A DNA stretch of 64,000 bases from Ancylomarina sp. DW003 (GTDB lineage Bacteria > Bacteroidota > Bacteroidia > Bacteroidales > Marinifilaceae): contig NZ_JAKJSD010000001.1 of assembly GCF_029029505.1 (NCBI RefSeq), positions 538,092-602,091 of the forward strand, in the 5' to 3' direction. The stretch's first letter is position 1, and each line of letters starts with the position of its first letter. The notes under the pieces are model-generated. The model did not search any database and had not been told where the DNA came from. It worked only from the letters and a program-made list of their open reading frames with translations. A program made the position numbers and the translations under genes. Below, one piece after another: positions 32,607 through 40,602 of the stretch.

Positions 32607-33269
32607 TTAATTTACAGTTGGTCCGTAACCGATTATTTTTAGGAATTTTTTGGCAAAACCAGAGTAAAATTTCGTTTTGCGCTTGCTTACTTTTCGATTC
32701 ACATGTTCAACAATGAAATCATTCTTTCTCACTGTTCTTTTTAACCAAAGAGCTTTATAGTTGTCCTTATACCCGGAAATGGCAGATACTCCTTTAGCGT
32801 TTTTAGCGTAAGTAAATTCCGACAAATAGAAATATTCGTAAGTAAAAACAGTTGTATTTTTTTCATTCCCCGAGCGAATTATCAATTCATCTCTTATTAA
32901 ATCACCCCAGGGATTATAAGTATAATAGTGAACATGAACATTTTGATTCTTCATGTATCTCTGCATAGTTACATACCCATGTTCATCTCTTTGGACATAA
33001 CTTTTATGCTCATCAATCCTTAGTAAGGAATTATATTGATCAATATAAGCATCAAGTTTTGTAATTATTCCATTTATATTCTTTTGTCCTGAAATAAATT
33101 TACTATCCTCAAAACTGTAAGATCTTATTTCTTTGATGACAAGATTATCAATTTCACTATCCTTTGTGATTTGATAATACTCTTCTGTAAGATTGTAATT
33201 TTTTTGTGCATGTATATTTATACTACCACTAAAAATTGCTACGAATAAAAGGCTTATAATTTGTTTCAT
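32607..33269 (-). CDS. Secreted protein of unknown function, 220 aa
   Basis: A signal peptide (MKQIISLLFVAIFSGSINIH, then AQ) is followed by a beta-rich region with YD/RHS-like text (VHVHYYTYNPWGDLIRDEL) and a basic C-terminal tail (VNRKVSKRKTKFYSGFAKKF). It may be a structural or immunity protein for the peptide, but no family is recognised. It lies 55 bases upstream of the exporter gene, in the same direction. Confidence 0.6.
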   Translation of the reverse strand: MKQIISLLFVAIFSGSINIHAQKNYNLTEEYYQITKDSEIDNLVIKEIRSYSFEDSKFISGQKNINGIITKLDAYIDQYNSLLRIDEHKSYVQRDEHGYVTMQRYMKNQNVHVHYYTYNPWGDLIRDELIIRSGNEKNTTVFTYEYFYLSEFTYAKNAKGVSAISGYKDNYKALWLKRTVRKNDFIVEHVNRKVSKRKTKFYSGFAKKFLKIIGYGPTVN

Positions 33270-33456
33270 CTTGATATAAATTTCGTGTCGAATTACATAG
33301 GTAAAAGTAGGTGCGAAACACCCTTCGATCGATTTATATCATGAAGATTTTAAAGTGCAGTCCGTTTCTCAAGACACTGCAGATCTGTGTGTTGAATATG
33401 GGATTTTGAAGGAAAGTTTATATTTAGCATTTTTTGGTTTATATCCCTTAAAAATG

Positions 33457-35100
33457 CTATTCTAAATTCATCAAGAATTCTACAATATCTCCTTTTTCAT
33501 TGATTAAAAGTTTCTGTCTGATATTTGTTTTTCTTTGATAAATTGTTCGAACACTTTGCTGAGTTACCACACTAATTTCTTTTGTTGAAAACTCTGCACA
33601 AAGCAAACAGCATAACTTAATTTCTTTTTCTAGCAGTATATTATTGTATTTTTTTGAAACCTTTGTGTAGAATCCATTATATATTGAATCAATGATTGGA
33701 TACAAATCGGTCCATACCAACAAGGATTCAACATTTATATCCTCGCTTGAGATTCGTGTCATCTGTTTTAAGAGTTCTTGATTTTGGGATGTTGGGTTCG
33801 TAGCAATTAACTTTATTATACCAAGTTGTTGAAGTAAAATCTTCTTGAAAAAATTATCATCAACTTCATTTGATTGCACCTTTACAGCCTTATCCAATAA
33901 TATTTGTAGAGTTTCTGTTTTTTCTTCAATTTCAACCAAACGTCTAACTTTTTTTCTATTGTAACTTATCAATGCAAATAATATCAATGCAAATGAAGCT
34001 ATTAAAATAATGACAATCAGATATACTCTTTGCCTATCTAACTTAAGTTTTAAAATATCTGTTTCCAATCTATTTTTATCACCTAACTGTTTCTTTATAA
34101 CCTTCTGTTTACTAGAATTTTCTCTCACAACAGAATCGTTAAAAAAACCCATTTCAAACAAACTGATATGCTTCTTTTGCTTAGAACTGATAATAGCTTC
34201 AAGTGCCATTACGTTATTCTTGTAAGAAATGTAGTTTATATTATCTCTATTGCCTTTTGTTTTTAGCAATGTTTTAGCTTTTTTTAGATACAACGAAGCA
34301 GAATCAATTTTTTCTACAGCTAAATAAGATAAAGAAAGACTAGCGTATAAATTAGAAAACACTGAATTATCGGAATATTTTTCAGCTTGTTTTAACTGCT
34401 CAATCGATTCAAAATAATTATGTTTCTCGTATAATATATTAGCATAATTTCTGATTCTATGAACAATTAAATTAGTTGATATATTATCACTTGATTTAAA
34501 ACTCTTATTCATATATTTCCTAACAGAATCTAAATTTCCTTCATAAGCATAATTTAGAGCTAAATCATAAAAAATATCTGCACTTGCATCTTTATTAACT
34601 TTTATTCTTCTTTTAAAATACTGAATTGCAACATCATATTTTTTTTGCTCCATGTGAAGACCACCCAATAATTCACAAAAACGGTCAAGTATTTTGGAGT
34701 TATTATTTTTGTCTGCAAGTTGATTTCCTTCACTTAAATATTTAAAAGATTTATTATATTTTTTCTGTTGAAGCCAATAAGTACCTCCAAGCATAAAAAT
34801 TTCATATTGCCTTTCTAAATCATTAATAGTTTTATAATATTTTAATGGTATCTGAAATATATTTTCATCAATTTGAGATGATGCCGAATAAAACTGAGTA
34901 TATGCAAACAACCTGTAATAATCTGCTAAGTCCCTATCTGAAAGCTGGCTAGGAGTATCTATATCACATAAAATCTCAGCAATACTATCTGGATTGTTTT
35001 TATTTTTTTCTGCATCAAGTAGTTTCTGATAATCATTACTCTGATTAATACAGGAAGGTAAACAAACAAACAATAAGTTAAGTAGTAGTAATCTTTTCAT
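33457..35100 (-). CDS. Membrane-bound TPR regulator with C-terminal HTH
   Basis: The 547 residues start with a lipoprotein-like or signal sequence (LLNLLFVCLPSC), continue with about 8 TPR-like repeats in the periplasm (for example FKYLSEGNQLADKNN and AIQYFKRRI), have one membrane helix (VYLIVIILIASFALILF, about 355-375) with a coiled-coil linker, and end in a LuxR-like HTH (CAEFSTKEISVVTQQSVRTIYQRK). This one-protein sensor-regulator type occurs in Bacteroidota next to peptide and polysaccharide gene sets. It is the first gene of the cluster and probably senses the peptide or a peptide-related signal and controls the operon. Confidence 0.8.
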   Translation of the reverse strand: MKRLLLLNLLFVCLPSCINQSNDYQKLLDAEKNKNNPDSIAEILCDIDTPSQLSDRDLADYYRLFAYTQFYSASSQIDENIFQIPLKYYKTINDLERQYEIFMLGGTYWLQQKKYNKSFKYLSEGNQLADKNNNSKILDRFCELLGGLHMEQKKYDVAIQYFKRRIKVNKDASADIFYDLALNYAYEGNLDSVRKYMNKSFKSSDNISTNLIVHRIRNYANILYEKHNYFESIEQLKQAEKYSDNSVFSNLYASLSLSYLAVEKIDSASLYLKKAKTLLKTKGNRDNINYISYKNNVMALEAIISSKQKKHISLFEMGFFNDSVVRENSSKQKVIKKQLGDKNRLETDILKLKLDRQRVYLIVIILIASFALILFALISYNRKKVRRLVEIEEKTETLQILLDKAVKVQSNEVDDNFFKKILLQQLGIIKLIATNPTSQNQELLKQMTRISSEDINVESLLVWTDLYPIIDSIYNGFYTKVSKKYNNILLEKEIKLCCLLCAEFSTKEISVVTQQSVRTIYQRKTNIRQKLLINEKGDIVEFLMNLE

Positions 35101-35389
35101 TTTATTATTTTAGAATAACCGTGCCTTAAACGATAGAAAAGTAAGAAGCATATTTATTCTCTCAAATCAGTTGTTATACATAACAAAAATATACTTCTTA
35201 CATGTCAAAGATAAATTTATTCTCTCAGATTATTCCAAAATTCAGGTAACTATAATCTACCATGTAATAGTGATCATGTAAACTACTGACCATTATATTT
35301 ATACGGTCGTCATATCAAAATAGTAAGCAACGGTCTTGTGTAGCTGTATCTGGCAAACTGTAATCGTAGTAAGGGGTGTTTTGTATGCT

Positions 35390-35560
35390 TTCCAGATTGG
35401 AATAGAAGCACACACAATCAAGAATTGAGTGATAATTGGGAAGAGTTGACTACATTTATTAATTCCCTTTAGAAATCATAAAAATTATTTATACCATCAA
35501 TCTAATCGATAATCTAAATAGAAAAATAAATATATTAACACTTACTTCTTACCAACTATG
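35390..35560 (+). pseudogene. IS256-family transposase relic (middle part)
   Basis: The plus frame from 35398 reads HNQELSDNWEELTTFINSL and stops at 35470; a shifted frame then continues PLEIIKIIYTINLIDNLNR. Together they match the IS256-type block NWDELTTFF-YP-EIRKIIYTTNAIESLNR. It is broken by frameshift and point changes. The following 35560-35720 is non-coding; the rest of the gap 35101-35390 has no recognisable gene. The order of transposase parts relative to the left relic is permuted, so they are two partial copies. Confidence 0.6.
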
Positions 35561-35657
35561 CAATATAAAATCAGTTCAATTATATACAGAGAGGATGTGT
35601 AAAGAGATATTATGTTGTTAAAAACTGAAATGTGATACTTAAATAATTCTTAACTAT

Positions 35658-35693
35658 ATTAAAAAATAGGGTTAGACTATAAAGTCCAACCCT
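35658..35693 (-). terminator. Intrinsic terminator of clpX
   Basis: A 12-bp stem (35666-35677 with 35682-35693, one G-U pair on the minus strand) with a 4-base loop is followed on the minus strand by TTTTTT. It is 54 bases past the clpX stop. Confidence 0.75.
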
Positions 35694-35746
35694 AAAAGTT
35701 CTTACTTACACACTTGGAGGAAAATATCTTTTATTTGGAAGCTAAC

Positions 35747-36961
35747 TTAAGCTATTCTTAAATGTTTCATATTGGTTTTCTCCAATTTACTTGCCGCATA
35801 TTTAGCATCAATCGTAACAGCTTTTTCACCCGATGTTGGCAATTCAAACATAGCATCCATCATAATTGCTTCACAAATAGAACGCAAACCACGAGCTCCA
35901 AGCTTATACTCAACAGCTTTATCAACAATATACTCCAAAGCAGATTCGTCGAAAGTCAATTCGATATCATCAATACTAAACAACTTATTGTATTGCTTAA
36001 TAATAGAATTCTTAGGCTCTGTAAGAATATTTCTCAATGCCTCTCTATCCAACGGCTCCAAATAAGTCAATACGGGCAGACGACCTATGATTTCAGGAAT
36101 TAAACCAAATGATTTCAAATCCTGAGGCGCAATATATTGCAAGAAATTCTCTTGATCTACTTTTTCTGCCTCTTTACTTGCATTAAAACCAACAACTGCT
36201 GTATTCAAACGTTGAGCAATTTTACGCTGAATCCCATCAAAAGCACCTCCACAAATGAAAAGTACATTTTTAGTATTCACTGGAATCATCTTCTGGTCAG
36301 GATGCTTACGACCTCCTTGTGGTGGCACGTTAATAATAGATCCCTCAAGTAATTTCAATAGACCTTGTTGAACTCCTTCCCCTGAAACATCACGTGTGAT
36401 TGATGGATTATCACTCTTACGTGCAATCTTATCAATCTCATCGATAAATACAATTCCTTTTTCCGCCGCCTCTACATCGTAATCAGAAGCCTGCAATAAA
36501 CGCGTTAAAATTGATTCAATATCTTCACCAACATAACCAGCCTCTGTTAATACTGTTGCATCAACAATAGTGAATGGAACGTGAAGCATTTTAGCAATTG
36601 TTCTTGCCAAAAGTGTCTTACCTGTACCAGTTTCTCCAACAAGAATAATATTCGATTTTTCAATCTCAATCTCCTCCTCATCATCTTCCTGAAGTAATCT
36701 TTTATAATGGTTATATACGGCTACCGAAAGGTATTTCTTAGCTGCATCCTGCCCAATTACATACTGATCAAGAAATGTTTTAATCTCGGTTGGTTTCAAC
36801 AATTGAAGCTCATTCAGATTAAGATCTGAATTAACCTTAGATTCTTCTTTGATGATATCATGAGCCTGATCAATACAACTATCACAAATATGACCACTGA
36901 TCCCCGCAATTAAAAGATTGGTATCTTTTTTATCTCGCCCACAAAATGAACATTTATCCAT
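35747..36961 (-). CDS. clpX: ATP-dependent unfoldase ClpX
   Basis: The 404-residue AAA+ protein recognises tagged substrates and feeds them into ClpP. It has the N-terminal zinc-binding domain (CSFCGRDK and HICDSC), Walker A ([16 protein letters not shown]), Walker B ([10 protein letters not shown]), and the C-terminal sensor-2 part ([14 protein letters not shown]). It lies downstream of clpP in the usual clpP-clpX order. The 3' end is duplicated at 21346-21435. Confidence 0.97.
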   Translation of the reverse strand: MDKCSFCGRDKKDTNLLIAGISGHICDSCIDQAHDIIKEESKVNSDLNLNELQLLKPTEIKTFLDQYVIGQDAAKKYLSVAVYNHYKRLLQEDDEEEIEIEKSNIILVGETGTGKTLLARTIAKMLHVPFTIVDATVLTEAGYVGEDIESILTRLLQASDYDVEAAEKGIVFIDEIDKIARKSDNPSITRDVSGEGVQQGLLKLLEGSIINVPPQGGRKHPDQKMIPVNTKNVLFICGGAFDGIQRKIAQRLNTAVVGFNASKEAEKVDQENFLQYIAPQDLKSFGLIPEIIGRLPVLTYLEPLDREALRNILTEPKNSIIKQYNKLFSIDDIELTFDESALEYIVDKAVEYKLGARGLRSICEAIMMDAMFELPTSGEKAVTIDAKYAASKLEKTNMKHLRIA

Positions 36962-37073
36962 AAGTAAAATATAGTCTTTTAGCTTGCCGATGTCAGTTCA
37001 TAACATCATTAAACCTTTTGTTTTACAATTAAATCGGTCGTCGTATTTTAAGCATACGAAACCTGTTATATTA

Positions 37074-37114
37074 GAAATGCAAAGTTAAGCATTTTAAGCT
37101 TAACTCTGCATTTC
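37074..37114 (-). terminator. Hairpin downstream of clpP
   Basis: An imperfect 16-bp stem with a 7-base loop lies just after the clpP stop (AGTTAAGC pairs with GCTTAACT). There is no T-run on the minus strand, so it may be partial; clpX would be transcribed through or from its own promoter. Confidence 0.4.
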
Positions 37115-37139
37115 TCAATTTTTTATGACTCTATAAGTC

Positions 37140-37820
37140 TTACTTTTTAGGTTCTCTCAACAAAACTTCGTCAATCATACCATATTCTTTAGCTTCCTGA
37201 GCTGTCATCCAATAATCACGATCAGAATTCTTCTCAACCGTTTCGAAAGGCATACCTGAATGATCAGAGATAATCGTATAAAGCTCTTTCTTCAACTTCA
37301 TAATCTCGCGAGCAGTAATTTCAATATCAGATGCCTGACCTTGTGCTCCTCCCATTGGTTGATGAATCATTACTCGTGAATGTTTCAAGGCAGAACGCTT
37401 TCCTTTTTCTCCAGCAGTCAATAATACCGCACCCATTGATGCAGCCATACCCGTACAGATTGTTGCAATATCGCAATTGATATACTGCATAGTATCATAA
37501 ATTCCTAAGCCAGCGTGAACAGATCCACCTGGGGTGTTAAAATAAATCTGAATATCCTTTGACGGATCAGTAGACTCAAGAAATAAAAGCTGAGCCATGA
37601 TAATATTTGCTACATAATCATCAATAGGCACACCCAAAAAGATGATTCTATCCATCATCAAACGAGAAAATACATCCATTGATGCAATATTCAACTGACG
37701 TTCCTCGATAATTGTAGGAGAAATATATGAATTCGCAATAGAAGTATATTTATCTAATGTCAGGCTACTAATGCCTCTATGCTTAGTCGCAAACTTTTTA
37801 AATTCGTCTTGTGGTATCAT
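37140..37820 (-). CDS. clpP: ATP-dependent Clp protease proteolytic subunit
   Basis: The 226 residues contain the catalytic Ser128 in GMAASMGAV, His153 in MIHQPMGG, and an Asp in DRDYWMTAQEA. ClpP forms the 14-subunit chamber that works with ClpX. It lies between tig and clpX, a conserved arrangement. Confidence 0.97.
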   Translation of the reverse strand: MIPQDEFKKFATKHRGISSLTLDKYTSIANSYISPTIIEERQLNIASMDVFSRLMMDRIIFLGVPIDDYVANIIMAQLLFLESTDPSKDIQIYFNTPGGSVHAGLGIYDTMQYINCDIATICTGMAASMGAVLLTAGEKGKRSALKHSRVMIHQPMGGAQGQASDIEITAREIMKLKKELYTIISDHSGMPFETVEKNSDRDYWMTAQEAKEYGMIDEVLLREPKK

Positions 37821-37962
37821 AGGATGAATATATTTTATTTGAGTTTTGGTGTCATTTAACCAAAACGAAAGACTATTATTTGATGTACAATATCAACATT
37901 TAAGTTTAGCTAAAATAACTAAAAAAAAACTCTTATTAAACATCACATGTATAAAATACTGA

Positions 37963-37999
37963 ATAAAAAAACAACCACGCCCCAAAAGAGCGTGGTTGT
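37963..37999 (-). terminator. Intrinsic terminator of tig
   Basis: A 10-bp GC-rich stem (ACAACCACGC with GCGTGGTTGT), short loop and, on the minus strand, a run of T. It separates tig from clpP. Confidence 0.9.
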
Positions 38000-38022
38000 C
38001 AATGTATTTATTCTGGAAATGT

Positions 38023-39372
38023 TTATTCAAACATTTTGTTGAATTCTTCAGTAGAAATCTCCTTGTCTTCAACCTTAATTGTGTTCTTAAGGTAATCAGC
38101 AACTTTATCATCTAACTTACGATCCCAGATTTTTCTAGCCTCGTCTTTATTTTCTAACATTTGCTTAGCATAGTTAGTCAAGTACTCTTCTGGCACTTCC
38201 ATCATACCATACTGCTGAAATTGCATTAAAGCTTGTTTCTTAGCAAATTCTACAACCTCTTCTTCTTCAACTTTAAGGTCGTTATCTTTTACTAACCTAT
38301 CTTTAATCAACTGCCATCTAATATCATCTGAGTAGTTTTCGAAATCTTTCTCAACTTGCTCAGCAGTCATTTCTTTGTTAGTTGCAATAATCCAACGTTT
38401 CAAGAACTCTACTGGCAATTCAATCTTAGCTTTCTTAACTAATTTCTCTTTTGCATCGATAAGGAATTTGTAATCGCTATCATTAACCAATTGAGCTTCG
38501 ATATCAGCTTTAATTTGGTTTTTGAATTCTTCTTCGTTAGCAACTTTTCCTTCACCAAATACCTTATCGAATAACTCCTGATTCATTTCAGCAGGAACGA
38601 ACGTAGAAATATTTGTGATTGTATATTGGAAATCAGACTCAAGAGTTTCAGCCATTTCCGGAGCAATACCCAACATAGAAGCTAAATCAGTTCTGTTAGG
38701 GAATGCCTTAGCAGGATTGAAAGTAATAATCTGGTTTACGTTAGCACCTACGAACTTAGCTTTAGACTCTTCGTCTTTCATATATTCCAATGAAATAGCT
38801 ACATCTTCACTTGCGATACCACCTTCAACAACATTACCTTCAGCGTCAAGTTGAGCAAAGTTACCTTTAAGGATTTCTTTATCTTCTACAACTTCAGCTT
38901 CGTTGTTAGAACCAAAACGACGAGCGTGCATATCTACACCATTCTGAATCATTTTCTCATCAACAGCAATTTTAAAGAAGTTGATTTTATCTCTCTTACT
39001 TAGGTTTAGAGTGTACTCAGGAGCCATAGCAATGTCGAATACAAATTCGAACTCTGTATCTTTCTCCCAGTTGATGCTCTTTTGCTCAGTCTCGTTTGGA
39101 AGAGGCTCACCTAAGATATCCAACTTATTTTCTTCGATATACTTGTATAGCTCTTGACCAAGAATTTTATTTACTTCATCAGCTAAAACAGGAGTACCAT
39201 ACATTTTTTTAATCAAACCCATTGGCACTTTACCAGGACGGAAGCCATCAATACTAGCTTTTCTACGATGGTCCTTAAGCACAGAGTCAACTTGACTCGC
39301 ATAATCTTCCTTTACTAACTGTAATTTAATTACAGCATTCAAATCATCAGTGTTGGTTCTTGTGATATTCAT
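38023..39372 (-). CDS. tig: Trigger factor (ribosome-associated folding chaperone)
   Basis: The 449 residues have the ribosome-binding start with the signature GFRPGKVPMGLIKKMYG, a PPIase-like middle region that is degenerate as in other Bacteroidota, and a long charged helical C-terminal chaperone domain. It binds nascent chains at the ribosome exit. Gene order tig-clpP-clpX is the common one. Confidence 0.93.
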   Translation of the reverse strand: MNITRTNTDDLNAVIKLQLVKEDYASQVDSVLKDHRRKASIDGFRPGKVPMGLIKKMYGTPVLADEVNKILGQELYKYIEENKLDILGEPLPNETEQKSINWEKDTEFEFVFDIAMAPEYTLNLSKRDKINFFKIAVDEKMIQNGVDMHARRFGSNNEAEVVEDKEILKGNFAQLDAEGNVVEGGIASEDVAISLEYMKDEESKAKFVGANVNQIITFNPAKAFPNRTDLASMLGIAPEMAETLESDFQYTITNISTFVPAEMNQELFDKVFGEGKVANEEEFKNQIKADIEAQLVNDSDYKFLIDAKEKLVKKAKIELPVEFLKRWIIATNKEMTAEQVEKDFENYSDDIRWQLIKDRLVKDNDLKVEEEEVVEFAKKQALMQFQQYGMMEVPEEYLTNYAKQMLENKDEARKIWDRKLDDKVADYLKNTIKVEDKEISTEEFNKMFE

Positions 39373-39410
39373 TTTTCAGCTATTAGAATGATAAAACCTT
39401 TAAAATTGCA

Positions 39411-39457
39411 AAAAACCGCCACAAGCATGATGTTGTACATCTTCAGCAGGGCGGTTT
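39411..39457 (-). terminator. Structured terminator of tRNA-Leu
   Basis: An AAACCGCC stem pairs with GGCGGTTT; an inner GATGT/ACATC hairpin adds structure, and a TTTTTT tract follows on the minus strand. Confidence 0.75.
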
Positions 39458-39475
39458 AAGGTTATTTTTCTGTAG

Positions 39476-39557
39476 TGCGGATGAAGGGACTCGAACCCCC
39501 ACGCCTCTCGGCACTAGATCCTAAGTCTAGCGCGGCTACCAATTACGCCACATCCGC
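39476..39557 (-). tRNA. tRNA-Leu (anticodon TAG)
   Basis: The minus strand folds as a cloverleaf with a GCGGATG/CATCCGC acceptor stem, CTAGA-CTTAGGA-TCTAG anticodon arm (TAG at 34-36), a long class II variable arm and GGGTTCGAGTCCC. A73 and the long variable arm are typical of leucine tRNAs. Confidence 0.95.
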
Positions 39558-39766
39558 GGGTTAATTGCGGTGCAAATATAAACGTCTTTTTTTATTTGTG
39601 CAATAGTAAATTTGAAAAAAACAGAAGTTTTTTAATATTTTTTATTCTCCAGATTTCAAGCCTGGAAATAAAAAAATCGTTTCTATTTAAATCTCTTTCT
39701 TACAAGCATCAAATACAAGACATTAAGTACACAAGCAATATATTTTCGAAATGAAAATGATGAAAA

Positions 39767-40498
39767 TTATTTTGCGCGTCTTAATTCAAAATTCTTTCCC
39801 AAGTATACTCTACGCACATCTTCGTCAGCGGCTAACTCTTCTGCCGTACCCGATTTCAGGATATTCCCTTCGAACAATAAATAGGCTCTTTCAGTAATTG
39901 AAAGCGTTTCTTGTACATTGTGGTCGGTTATTAGAATTCCAATATTCTTATCTTTCAGTTTACGAACAATATCCTGAATGTCTTCTACAGCAATTGGGTC
40001 TACTCCGGCAAATGGCTCATCCAAAAGAATAAATTTTGGTTTAATTGATAAGGCTCTTGCAATCTCTGTTCTTCTACGCTCACCACCGGAGAGTTGTATT
40101 CCTAAACTCTTACGAATTTTTTGAAGACTGAATTCATCCAACATTTCTTCAAGACGTTGCTCCTGATATTCTTTTGTAAAATCAGACATTTGAAGAACCG
40201 CTTTAATGTTGTCCTCAACACTTAACTTACGAAAGACAGAAGCTTCCTGAGCTAAATAACCAACTCCCATTTGAGCTCGTTTATATACTGGTTCCTTTGT
40301 TATTTCTCTTTCATCAAGATAGATTCGACCTCCATTAGGTTGAATCAATCCAACTATCATGTAAAAAGATGTTGTTTTTCCAGCACCATTAGGTCCAAGT
40401 AGTCCAACAATCTCCCCTTGTTTTACTTCTACCGAAACTCCTTTTACTACAGTACGGCTTTTGTATTTCTTTACTAAATTTTCAGCTCTTAAAATCAT
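39767..40498 (-). CDS. lptB: LPS transport ABC ATPase
   Basis: The 243-residue ATPase drives LPS extraction from the inner membrane with LptFG. It has [20 protein letters not shown] (Walker A) and [15 protein letters not shown] (signature, with the RRR typical of LptB), [17 protein letters not shown] (Walker B) and the [10 protein letters not shown] switch His. The partner genes are not adjacent. Confidence 0.95.
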   Translation of the reverse strand: MILRAENLVKKYKSRTVVKGVSVEVKQGEIVGLLGPNGAGKTTSFYMIVGLIQPNGGRIYLDEREITKEPVYKRAQMGVGYLAQEASVFRKLSVEDNIKAVLQMSDFTKEYQEQRLEEMLDEFSLQKIRKSLGIQLSGGERRRTEIARALSIKPKFILLDEPFAGVDPIAVEDIQDIVRKLKDKNIGILITDHNVQETLSITERAYLLFEGNILKSGTAEELAADEDVRRVYLGKNFELRRAK

Positions 40499-40602
40499 AA
40501 GAATTCTTTAGGTTTTGTCCCCGAATTGTGCAAATATATGAAACTGTTGTGAATAGTCTTAAACTGATATGTTAATATATCTTTCCTAAACTAATTTCAG
40601 TA

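Noticed and set aside
21639..35100. Assignment of the peptide cluster as a darobactin-like or grasp-with-SPASM system
   Set aside because: No ATP-grasp gene is present and the core has no W-x-W-x-K type motif; the leader is of GG type with a C39 exporter.
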